A stretch of 64,000 bases of DNA from Marvinbryantia formatexigens (GTDB lineage Bacteria > Bacillota > Clostridia > Oscillospirales > Ruminococcaceae): the NCBI GenBank assembly GCA_021771035.1, contig JAETPU010000001.1, forward strand, positions 186,001 through 250,000, read 5' to 3'. How positions within the stretch are numbered: the stretch's first letter is position 1; every line of letters begins with the position of its first letter. Shown in pieces: positions 18,180 through 25,829 of the stretch. The notes beneath the pieces were generated by a model, which searched no databases, was not told where the DNA came from, and saw only the letters and a program-made list of their open reading frames with translations. Both the position numbers and the translations under genes were made by a program.

Positions 18180-18848
18180 TTAAATGGGCAGCTGGGCGCC
18201 GCGCACATAATCAGAATACACCTTCTGCACCTGGCGCCGGGCATCCGCCGGCTCATGGAGCAGAGAAAAATAGAGCTTAATGCCGGTATCGAAGGCCTGG
18301 ATATATTCGGCGATGGCCTTTCCCACCTCTTCCTCATCCAGGGGCCTGCGGGCTTGAGACAGCCGGAACTGGCGGTGAAAGCGCCCGTTTTCAATGATAT
18401 ACTGTACCGGCTTGCCGGGAGTTTTCCTCATCTGCCAATAGGCCTTCTCCAGCTGGACCCAGAGCCCGTAGAAATCCTCCAGAGCCTCCAGCAGACCCTG
18501 GGACTGGGTTCGGGAGAGAACCCGGATTTCCCCGAAGGACTCCCCCTGTTCCCGGGCAAGCTCCACACAATAGCGGATGGTGGGCTTATATTTATAGCGC
18601 AAAACACTTTTTACCGAGAGCATGGAGTCCGAAGGCTGGGACACCACCTGGTAGCCCTCATTGAGCAGCAGCTGGGAGAGCTCCTCATAGATATCCCGCA
18701 TCCGCTTTTCCGGGGTTACCAGGGAGACATATTCCGCCAGCACCTGATTAATCAGGCTGGAACGGCTGGCATTCAGTTTAAAGGCCATCTCATCCACAGC
18801 CGCCACCACCTCATCACTGAGAACCAGGCTGTATACACTTTTGCCCAT
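18180..18848 (-). CDS. Ribbon-helix-helix-like protein upstream of clpB
   Basis: 222 residues. Residues 1-45 look like a CopG/Arc-type ribbon-helix-helix DNA-binding domain (SVYSLVLSDEVVAAVDEMA then NASRSSLINQVLAEYV). The remaining 175 residues are an uncharacterised, mostly helical and aromatic-rich domain with no motif I recognise. Start at ATG 18848 with AAGGAAGG upstream. A strong sigma-A promoter precedes it and clpB follows by 178 bases in the same orientation. Control of clpB or of itself is a guess from position only. Confidence 0.72.
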   Translation of the reverse strand: MGKSVYSLVLSDEVVAAVDEMAFKLNASRSSLINQVLAEYVSLVTPEKRMRDIYEELSQLLLNEGYQVVSQPSDSMLSVKSVLRYKYKPTIRYCVELAREQGESFGEIRVLSRTQSQGLLEALEDFYGLWVQLEKAYWQMRKTPGKPVQYIIENGRFHRQFRLSQARRPLDEEEVGKAIAEYIQAFDTGIKLYFSLLHEPADARRQVQKVYSDYVRGAQLPI

Positions 18849-18988
18849 TTTTATTGTCCTTCCTTTCCAGGATTGTGCGGCTTTCCTTTTGGAGGCTGAA
18901 ACGGCAAAAACCGTCACGTTGAAAAGTTCCGCTCAAATTATCACCTCACTGATATGAAAACACAGCGGCTTTTCTCCGCTTTAAGTAT

Positions 18989-19017
18989 AGTATATCCTCA
19001 ATTCTATAATTTGTCAA
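18989..19017 (-). promoter_or_regulatory. Strong sigma-A promoter of the RHH-clpB unit
   Basis: TTGACA (19012-19017) and TATACT (18989-18994) with a 17-base spacer, in AT-rich DNA, about 140 bases upstream of the RHH gene start. Confidence 0.8.
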
Positions 19018-19204
19018 TTAAATTATTAATATATAATGCAAATTAATAGTTCGTTTACAACTTTATGTGCCGGTCAGCGAACAACTTTCTTTAAAGGCAA
19101 TCCACGTACAGCGGCACCGCCGTATCCTATCTTTCCAGATATCCCCCACCGTTTTACTGTCCCCAAGGCGGCTCCGGCTATCCGGGCAAATTGCCTAAAG
19201 GCGG
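19018..19204. other. Intergenic segment, nothing recognised
   Basis: Between the RHH promoter and the acyl-CoA synthetase terminator. AT-rich near the promoter, then ordinary composition; no gene or RNA recognised. Confidence 0.4.
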
Positions 19205-19205
19205 C

Positions 19206-19247
19206 AAAAAGGGAGTTCCCGCTGCCCTTGCAGCGGGAACTCCCTTT
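19206..19247 (-). terminator. Terminator after the acyl-CoA synthetase gene
   Basis: A 14-base stem (GGGAGTTCCCGCTG side) with a 6-base loop followed by TTTTT on the minus strand, directly after the stop codon at 19257. Confidence 0.88.
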
Positions 19248-19256
19248 ATCAAACTG

Positions 19257-20915
19257 TCATCCGTTGGATTTTCCCCTGAGCTCTACTCTGCGGATTTTTC
19301 CGCTGATGGTCTTGGGAAGTTCCTCCATAAACTCCACAATTCTTGGATATTTATAGGGGGCCGTCTGCTTTTTTACATAGGTTTGCAGTTCCTTCACCAA
19401 TTCCTCAGAGGGAACATAATTTTTCGTCAGGACAATCGTAGCCTTCACCACCTGGCCCCGCACCGGATCCGGCGCGCCGGTTACCGCGCACTCCATAACG
19501 GCCGGATGCTCCATGAGCACGCTCTCGATTTCAAACGGGCCAATCCGGTATCCGCTGGCCTTGATGACATCGTCTGTACGGCCCACGTACCAGAAATAGC
19601 CCTCCTCATCCTTCCAGGCTGTGTCTCCGGTATGGTAAAGGTTATCGTGCCAGGCCTGAGCGGTTTTTTCCTCATCCCGGTAGTATCCCATAAACAGGCC
19701 CACCTGCTTTTGGCCGGGCTTGGTTCTCACGCAGATTTCCCCTACAACGCCGGGGGATACTTCAGCGCCGTCCTCATCCACCAAAACCACATCATACATG
19801 GGCGAGGGTTTTCCCATGGAACCGGGACTGGGCTTGGTTCCCACCAGGTTGGTCAGAAGCAGGGTGGTCTCCGTCTGTCCGAAGCCCTCCATCAGCTTTA
19901 ATCCGGTGTACTCATAAAAACGGTTGAACACCTCGGGGTTGAGCGCTTCACCAGCCGTAGTGGCATATTTCAGGGAGGAGAGATCGTATTTACTCAGATC
20001 CTCCTTGATAAAAAACCGGTAGATGGTGGGCGGGGCACAGAAGGTGGTGATTCTGTATTTCTCAATCTTGTGCAGCAGATCGTCCGGGACAAACTTGTCA
20101 AAATCATAGACAAAGACGGTTGCGCCGGCAATCCACTGTCCGTACAGCTTACCCCAGGCGGCCTTGCCCCATCCTGTCTCGGAAACTGTCAGGTGCAGCC
20201 CGCCGGGCTTGATGTTGTGCCAGAACAGCGCCGTGATGATGTGCCCGATGGAATAGGTCTGGTCATGGAGCACCATCTTGGGGTATCCGGTGGTGCCGGA
20301 GGTAAAGTACATCAGCATGGGATCGGTCGCCAAGGTCTCCCCCCGCGGGAAGGTGTCCGGATACTCCTGCATCCGGGAATCAAAGCTGACCCAGCCCTCG
20401 CGCTCGCCGCGGACAATCAGCTTTGTCTTCAGGCTGGGGCACTGGGGCTGCGCCTCGTCCACATACTGCGCCACCGGGCAGTCCGCCGTGACGATGATGG
20501 CGTTTACATCCGCCGCCTGGAAGCGGTAAACCAAATCCTTGGTAGTGAGCAGGTTCGTTGCAGGAATCGCCACAGCCCCCAGCTTATGCAGGGCAATCAT
20601 CGAGAACCAGAACTGGTAATTCCGTTTGAGAATCAGCATCACCTTGTCGCCCTTTTTCACGCCGCAGTCCCGCAGCATATTGGCAACCTGGTTGCTGGCC
20701 CGGCTGATATCGGAGAAGCTGAAGGTTTTCTCCTCCCCCAGCAGGTTGCACCACAGCAGGGCTCTCCTGTTGGGATCCATCCTGGCAATTTCGTCCACCA
20801 CATCAAATCCAAAATTATAGGTCTCAGGGTAATCCGGCGTAAAGGAGCTGAGCACTCCCCGCTCGTCAAACCCAACCTTGCAAAAGCGCTGATAAAATAG
20901 TTCCATCTGATCCAT
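19257..20915 (-). CDS. AMP-forming acyl-CoA synthetase (medium/branched-chain type)
   Basis: 552-residue ANL-superfamily ligase that activates a carboxylic acid to its acyl-CoA through an acyl-AMP. Core motifs are all present: YFTSGTTGYPK (A3, ATP binding), FGQTET (A5), YHTGDTAW (A7), GRTDDVIKASGYRIG (A8 hinge) and the catalytic lysine in PKTISGKIRR (A10). Overall it resembles medium-chain or acetyl-type acyl-CoA synthetases; the acid is not fixed by sequence. ATG 20915 is preferred (AGGAAC upstream), though GTG 20924 is possible. It lies in one operon behind an XRE-cupin regulator and a T-box leader, which suggests that the acid is linked to an amino acid. Confidence 0.9.
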   Translation of the reverse strand: MDQMELFYQRFCKVGFDERGVLSSFTPDYPETYNFGFDVVDEIARMDPNRRALLWCNLLGEEKTFSFSDISRASNQVANMLRDCGVKKGDKVMLILKRNYQFWFSMIALHKLGAVAIPATNLLTTKDLVYRFQAADVNAIIVTADCPVAQYVDEAQPQCPSLKTKLIVRGEREGWVSFDSRMQEYPDTFPRGETLATDPMLMYFTSGTTGYPKMVLHDQTYSIGHIITALFWHNIKPGGLHLTVSETGWGKAAWGKLYGQWIAGATVFVYDFDKFVPDDLLHKIEKYRITTFCAPPTIYRFFIKEDLSKYDLSSLKYATTAGEALNPEVFNRFYEYTGLKLMEGFGQTETTLLLTNLVGTKPSPGSMGKPSPMYDVVLVDEDGAEVSPGVVGEICVRTKPGQKQVGLFMGYYRDEEKTAQAWHDNLYHTGDTAWKDEEGYFWYVGRTDDVIKASGYRIGPFEIESVLMEHPAVMECAVTGAPDPVRGQVVKATIVLTKNYVPSEELVKELQTYVKKQTAPYKYPRIVEFMEELPKTISGKIRRVELRGKSNG

Positions 20916-20970
20916 ATCTTTCACCCGTTCCTATAAAATCCATGGGAAACCGCCCAGCGGCGTTCCCGGT

Positions 20971-21564
20971 TTATTGTTCTTTTGCAGAGCCGTCCTGATC
21001 CTTTTTCAGTACCACCGCCAAGAACACGCAGTCCTCGCCGCCGGTGGCAATCATTCCGTGACCATATCCGGAATCATAGTAGATGGCGTCTCCTTCACTG
21101 AGGATTTCCACATGGCTTTCCATCTGCACCTTTAATTTGCCCTTGAGGATGTAATCAAATTCCTGGCCCTCATGGTGGGACAAGTGGATGGGCTTCTCCT
21201 GCTCCTCCTCGTGGTACGGCGCGGTTACCACGAAAGGCTCAGCCTCCTTGTTACGGAACAGATGGGCCATATGCTGATACTCAAAGCCTTCCCGGCGTTT
21301 GATGGGCAGCCCCTGTCCCTTTCGGACGATAGAATAGAAGGACAGCTTTGGACGGTCACCTGTCACCAGCTCCACCATGTCCACGCCGAAGCGGTTGGCA
21401 CATTGGAATAAAAAGGTAAAGGTAAAGTCCTCTTCGCCCGCCTCATGGCGGCGGTAGGTCTGCGTATCCATTCCTAAATACTCGGCCATCTCCTCCTGGG
21501 GAATTTCCAGAATTTCCCGGAGCTCCCGAATTCGCTGAGCAATCTCCATAATTTTTGTTTCCAT
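20971..21564 (-). CDS. XRE-family regulator with cupin domain
   Basis: 197 residues: an N-terminal helix-turn-helix of the XRE/Cro type (residues 8-60, RIRELREILEIPQEEMAEYLGM then TYRRHEAGE), a linker, and a C-terminal cupin barrel (about 110-190, HHEGQEFDYILKGKLKVQM and YGHGMIATGGEDC) that would bind a small ligand. Such proteins usually control the operon that contains them. Start at ATG 21564 after AGAAAGGAAGG. The acyl-CoA synthetase follows 55 bases later. Above both is a T-box, so the operon has two control layers: a DNA-binding ligand sensor and tRNA sensing. Confidence 0.88.
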   Translation of the reverse strand: METKIMEIAQRIRELREILEIPQEEMAEYLGMDTQTYRRHEAGEEDFTFTFLFQCANRFGVDMVELVTGDRPKLSFYSIVRKGQGLPIKRREGFEYQHMAHLFRNKEAEPFVVTAPYHEEEQEKPIHLSHHEGQEFDYILKGKLKVQMESHVEILSEGDAIYYDSGYGHGMIATGGEDCVFLAVVLKKDQDGSAKEQ

Positions 21565-21644
21565 TTTGACAATCCTTCCTTTCTGGGAATTGTGCCGGTC
21601 CGGCTTTCAAATTCAGGCCTATTCCACTGAAAGCCATTTGACCG

Positions 21645-21915
21645 CAAACAAAAAAGCCCGTCCCAAAATTTGGGACGAGCCTAATTTACCCGTGGTACCA
21701 CCCAATTTGCAGGATCACAATCCTGCCGCTTAACAGAGTTCCTCTAAACTCCTGGCCCTAACGCGGCCACTACGGAGACGCCTACTGGCCTTACGGCATT
21801 CAGCGCTCTACTCCGGAGGGATCGGCTGATCTCCATTTCCACTGCCTTACACCACCCGGCAGCTCTCTGCAGGAAAGAGGGAAACGCCCGTCTCCATCAA
21901 CGTATTTTGAGCTTT
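21645..21915 (-). promoter_or_regulatory. T-box riboswitch controlling the XRE-cupin/acyl-CoA synthetase operon
   Basis: On the minus strand the leader has a stem I apex (AGAGAGC, then GGGTGGTG with AAGGC), a long middle part, the T-box core GGGTGGTACCACG (21691-21703), and a terminator hairpin (21656-21681) with a T-run. Aligning from the shared GGAG element to the tyrosine T-box in this window puts the specifier at 21820-21822, ATC (isoleucine). The specifier is uncertain because the loop sequence departs from consensus. It lies about 80 bases before the regulator gene, with no other gene in between. Confidence 0.88.
21656..21681 (-). terminator. Regulated terminator of the T-box leader
   Basis: GCTCGTCCCA pairs with TGGGACGGGC, followed by TTTTTT on the minus strand. 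It competes with the antiterminator that contains the T-box sequence. Confidence 0.85.
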
Positions 21916-21920
21916 TCTCT

Positions 21921-21949
21921 AGGATACTGGAAAATCTCTGATTTGTCAA
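21921..21949 (-). promoter_or_regulatory. Promoter of the T-box/XRE operon
   Basis: TTGACA (21944-21949) and TATCCT (21921-21926), 17-base spacer, immediately upstream of the T-box leader. Confidence 0.78.
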
Positions 21950-22221
21950 GAAAAAATCCATTTTTTTCTGCCGTTTCAACCGTGCGGTGACAAAGCGGGG
22001 CTTCGGTGGGCACTATCGTAAGCGGCAACCGCGCTGATTTTCATAGGTACCAGAGGATGAAAACGTTTTATTCTCCGCCATATCCCGTATTTATGAGCCA
22101 TTCCGGCATTTCTACCGGAATACGCCCTGAAAACTTCACCGTTTCTCGCTGTCACCTACCTGGTAACGCAAAACCTTTGCCGGCACCGCGGGCAGGGATT
22201 CTTTGTTTTTTAAGTATTCTA
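21950..22221. other. Intergenic, nothing recognised
   Basis: Between the T-box promoter and the YdeI-like gene. No coding frame with a ribosome site and no clear hairpin terminator was found. Confidence 0.4.
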
Positions 22222-22782
22222 TTACATCGGCTTTAAATTTCTATTGAGCCTGTCAATTATCCATAAAAGCCGTTTCTCACGTCCAATTTGTGTCTTTGCG
22301 TCAAAGAATGCCCGCGTATAGGTTTTTTTGACTGACTGGGACATTGCCAGAAAATTGGTATGGGCGGGTTCATTTTCCTCTAGCAAGCCGGCTAAAACGG
22401 CTATCTCTTCCTGAGTAACCTCCACAGGGGCCGGGGCATCCCACTGGCCGTTCTGTTTGGCCTCCTCAATTTTTGCCCTGCCATAATCCGTCATACTCCC
22501 CAGAGACTCAAGCTTTTTCACTAAGGCCTTATTTTTGGGGGACCACTTGCTGTTTTTCCTGCGCAGGGAAAAATATTTTCGATAGGTTTTGTCATCGATG
22601 CTCTGCATCTGCCCGTCAATCCAGCCGAAGCACAGGGCTTCCTCAAGCGCTTCACCTGGTCTGATTGTTTTCGGCCCGCCGGATTTTCCAAACAAAATCC
22701 AGATTCCGGTGCTCGAAAGGCAGTGAGCCTGAAGCCAATTTCTGAATTCCTCTCTGTTGGCAAACTCCATCATCTCACTCAA
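22222..22782 (-). CDS. YdeI/OmpD-associated family protein
   Basis: 186-residue soluble protein of the YdeI/OmpD-associated family (bacteriocin-protection-like). Signatures include the N-terminal EFRNWLQAHCLSSTGIWILF, EALCFGWIDGQ, and the late KKTYTRAFFDAKTQIGREKRL. Members are widespread and their biochemical role is unclear despite old links to peptide resistance. ATG 22782 fits the family N-terminus. Apparently monocistronic. Confidence 0.85.
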   Translation of the reverse strand: MSEMMEFANREEFRNWLQAHCLSSTGIWILFGKSGGPKTIRPGEALEEALCFGWIDGQMQSIDDKTYRKYFSLRRKNSKWSPKNKALVKKLESLGSMTDYGRAKIEEAKQNGQWDAPAPVEVTQEEIAVLAGLLEENEPAHTNFLAMSQSVKKTYTRAFFDAKTQIGREKRLLWIIDRLNRNLKPM

Positions 22783-22868
22783 GACGCTTCCTCCCTGCTG
22801 TTTAAAATAGAGTCATTACAGGCAGACGCCATTCCGCTGCCCCCGTTCACTCACCTGGGAAACCGGGC

Positions 22869-23700
22869 TCATTCTGTCACCGGTACCGTTTCCCGCGAAG
22901 AGCCATTCCGGCATTCTATGGGGTGGGGTTCCCCTGCCCCATCCCTCCGCCGCCGGATCTGCGAAAGGGTATCCTGGGCAAACCGCTTGAGTGCAGGTCC
23001 ATCGCATTCCATAGCCCGCTCCGATTCGTAGCACTCCAGCGCCGCACACACGATCTCATGGTACTGCCGGGGCAGCTGCTGGAGCCCCCAGCGGCCGCCC
23101 TGCGCTTTTGATAGGCACAGATCATCCTTCAAATAGGCCAAGGTCCGACAAAGGTTCAGTGTGACATACACCGGGTCCATTTCAATATCCTGAGCCGCGT
23201 TTTCGATATCGTACCAAATGCTGTCCATATAGTCCTCTCTGGGCACTTCTCCAAATACCTTGCCGATTTCTTCGCCATACAGCACAATTCCATACCGGTT
23301 GATGACAGTAAAATGCGCCGCCAAATCCCGGTCTATACCGTTTCATCCGCTGGATATAGCCATCTGGATCTTCCCGGAACCACCGCAGATGCGCGGGCGA
23401 AAAGTGCAGTTCATAGGGTGTGGGATAGACGAATGGACTGCAGTGCTCCCGCTTTACCAAGCTGAGTTCCAACCCCTTTGCCGGGGCGCGGCCGTTGAGC
23501 GCTACCACCTGTTCCATAAAGTCCCGCTTCTGCTTTTCTGTGACGCCGCGTTCCAATACTACAATCAGATCGATATCGCTTTTAAGCGGATTAAAGCATC
23601 CCATCGCCAGGGAACCATGCAGATAAATCCCTGTCAGGGCAGGAGAGAGAATCTTCCTGCTCATTGCCACAAACTCGTCAATCAGCCGCTGATAGTCCAT
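22869..23700 (-). pseudogene. Frameshifted aminoglycoside nucleotidyltransferase-like gene
   Basis: Two overlapping frames together give one AadA/ANT-type protein. The first (start ATG 23700) has the nucleotidyltransferase motif GSLAMGCFNPLKSDIDLIVV and continues to DPDGYIQRMKR. The second frame continues AAHFTVINRYGIVLYGE and the C-terminal DUF4111 domain to 22869. The break lies at about 23333-23337, where CGG-TAT-A-GAC reads one base too long. Removing it gives a continuous protein of the normal length of about 270 residues. It may be a real inactivating mutation or a sequencing error. ANT(3'')/ANT(9)-type activity would be likely if intact, but resistance is not shown. Confidence 0.82.
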
Positions 23701-24191
23701 AACTTCCCCCTCACAGTTTCCAACTACCCCACCGTATTTCCCAAGCAGGGAATGGCTTCTCCCTTCATTCTAATTTCAGGCGGCAGGCGTGTCAAGCCGG
23801 CAGATTTATTTGATGCGTTCAAGCTATTTTAGGCAGGATGCTGCGGGCCTGACAGGAAAGCTGCATCTTCGACAGTGTGCATTGGCTTTTGCGGACTTGG
23901 GCTGAGCCGTTAGGCTCCGGGCGGCTGGCAGCACCCGCCAATTGGTCAAATTTTCCTCAGCCGGTGCTGCCGCGGAATCAACCGGCAGCCTTCCGGGACA
24001 TCAGGTTATGGCACGGTTATGAAACTCCGAACAAGAAAAACGTAAAAGCGGCCCCGGAGAAAACTTCCCCGGCAGCCGCCTTTTTCGTTGAAACCGGTAT
24101 CATGCCGGAATCCCCGCTGTTTATCGTCCTGATGGGATCCGCTGAGCGCCAGGCTGGGTTTTTCCACCAAAAAAAGCAACGTGCGTAACGG
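23701..24191. other. Intergenic region downstream of tyrS
   Basis: About 490 bases. It contains the bidirectional terminator near 24043-24092 and otherwise no gene that I can support. Confidence 0.45.
24043..24092. terminator. Bidirectional terminator at the end of tyrS
   Basis: Long GC-rich hairpin: AAAGCGGC...CCGGAG opposite CTTCCCCGG...GCCGCCTTTTT. T-runs occur on both strands. On the minus strand it follows the tyrS stop by 100 bases. Confidence 0.7.
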
Positions 24192-25415
24192 TTAATCCCG
24201 AGAGATTTCCAGCTTATGGAATACCTTTTTGCCCTTGCGCAGGATAACATGGCCCTTTTCAAAGGCAGATTTCGGGATAACGGCGGAAATTTCCGTAACC
24301 TTTTCGTCATCCACCGCAATGCCTCCCTGCTGAATCAGCCGCCGGGCTTCCCCCTTGGAGGGAGCCAGCTTCGCAAGCACCAGGGCATCGATGACGGAGA
24401 TTTCCTCTCCCACCTGCTGTGCCTCAAGCTGAGTTGCCGGCATATCCGCATGGCTGGCCCCGGCGCCAAACAGGGCGCGGGACGCCTCAAGGGCTTTTTG
24501 GGCCTCCTCCTCGGAGTGGACCATCTTGGTCAGCTCAAAGGCCAAAATTTCCTTGGCACGGTTGAGCTGGCTTCCCTCCCAGCTCTCCATGGCCTCAATT
24601 TCCTCAATGGGCACAAAGGTGAGCAGCTTCATGCAGTGAATCACATCGGCATCGTCCACGTTTCTCCAGTACTGGAAAAACTCGTAGGGCGTTGTCTTTT
24701 CGGGATCCAGCCACACGGCGCCCTTCTCGGTTTTTCCCATTTTTTTGCCTTCCTTGGTGGTGAGAAGCGTGAAAGTCATGCCGCAGACCTCTTCGCCCTC
24801 AACCCGGCGAACCAAGTCCACACCGCCCAGGATGTTGGACCACTGATCGTCCCCGCCCAATTCCAGCGTACAGCCGTTATTGCGGAACATATGCAAAAAG
24901 TCATAGCTCTGCATCAGCATATAGTTAAATTCGATAAAGGATAACCCCTTTTCCAGCCTGGTTTTAAAGCACTCCGCCGTCAGCATCCGGTTGACGGAAA
25001 AATGCACGCCGATTTCCCTGAGGAAATCCAGGTAACGCACCTGGAGCAGCCAGTCACCGTTTTTGAGGATGGTGGCATTATCGAAGTCCACAAATTTGGA
25101 CATCTGCTGGCGGAACCGCTCAGCGTTGTGGTTGATCTCCTCCTTGGAGAGCATTTTGCGCATATCGGTCTTTCCGGTGGGATCGCCCACCATGGTGGTG
25201 CCGGTTCCCAGCAGAAGGATGGGATGGTGCCCATGGCGCTGCATATGCTCAATGACGACCAGCTGTAAAAAATGCCCCACGTGCAGGCTGTCGGCGGTGG
25301 CGTCAAATCCGATATAGAAGGTAGTTTTCTCCTCATCCAGCTTTTTCTGAATTTTTTCGGGGTTTGTCATCTGGGCAATGAGCCCGCGACGCTGCAGTTC
25401 TTCAAACAATGTCAT
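24192..25415 (-). CDS. tyrS: Tyrosyl-tRNA synthetase
   Basis: 407-residue class I synthetase that charges tRNA-Tyr. Seen: the HIGH-type motif HVGH (DSLHVGHFLQ), the tyrosine-binding region YMLMQSYDFL and GGDDQWSNI, a KMSKS-type KKMGKTEKG, and a C-terminal S4 RNA-binding domain (about 340-400, LAPSKGEARRLIQQGGI). ATG 25415 is chosen because AAAGGAAC precedes it and the N-terminus MTLFEELQRRGLIAQ is standard; the frame upstream reads through the T-box leader. Controlled by the tyrosine T-box. Confidence 0.97.
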   Translation of the reverse strand: MTLFEELQRRGLIAQMTNPEKIQKKLDEEKTTFYIGFDATADSLHVGHFLQLVVIEHMQRHGHHPILLLGTGTTMVGDPTGKTDMRKMLSKEEINHNAERFRQQMSKFVDFDNATILKNGDWLLQVRYLDFLREIGVHFSVNRMLTAECFKTRLEKGLSFIEFNYMLMQSYDFLHMFRNNGCTLELGGDDQWSNILGGVDLVRRVEGEEVCGMTFTLLTTKEGKKMGKTEKGAVWLDPEKTTPYEFFQYWRNVDDADVIHCMKLLTFVPIEEIEAMESWEGSQLNRAKEILAFELTKMVHSEEEAQKALEASRALFGAGASHADMPATQLEAQQVGEEISVIDALVLAKLAPSKGEARRLIQQGGIAVDDEKVTEISAVIPKSAFEKGHVILRKGKKVFHKLEISRD

Positions 25416-25507
25416 GCTTCTCGTTCCTTTCTTTTCAGATGTGATGGTTTTCCGCTGATTCCCTGTACCCGTTCTATCTATTTTGGATTGCAAGCCCGGT
25501 GAAACGA

Positions 25508-25796
25508 CAAAAAGCCCTCTGCCCGCACTGCTGCGGACAGAGGGCGAATCAACGCGGTACCACCTCTGGCTTGCCATCCTCTCACGAAAACGGCCTTAAC
25601 AGGTACTAACATACCCTGATGCAATAACGGGCATCCCCCGGTTGGGCCTACTGACAGAAACTGTGTTCAGCCAACAGCTCCGAGATGTATTCACAAACCT
25701 TTTGTCCCCTTTCTCACCAGCCAAGGGGTCTCTGCACCAAAAGCGTTTTGCTACTTCTTCTCTTCAGCGCCATTTTAACTTTGTAACCACTGTACC
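25508..25796 (-). promoter_or_regulatory. Tyrosine T-box riboswitch of tyrS
   Basis: Minus-strand leader with stem I (apical GGCTGGTG loop closed by CCCCTT/AAGGGG and AGAGA bulge), specifier-loop GTGAA-TAC-A with the Tyr codon TAC at 25687-25689, the linker CAGTAGGCCC, the T-box core AGGTGGTACCGCG (25553-25566), and a terminator (25509-25545) with a T-run. Uncharged tRNA-Tyr should let transcription proceed into tyrS. Confidence 0.95.
25509..25545 (-). terminator. Regulated terminator in the tyrS leader
   Basis: GCCCTCTGTCCGCAG and CTGCGGGCAGAGGGC-type arms pair and are followed by TTTTTG on the minus strand. Confidence 0.88.
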
Positions 25797-25801
25797 AATA
25801 C

Positions 25802-25829
25802 AGTATAACACGGCAAAAAAAGTTGTCAA
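25802..25829 (-). promoter_or_regulatory. tyrS promoter
   Basis: TTGACA (25824-25829) and TATACT (25802-25807) with a 16-base spacer. It overlaps the 3' end of recN, whose stop is at 25826. Confidence 0.78.
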
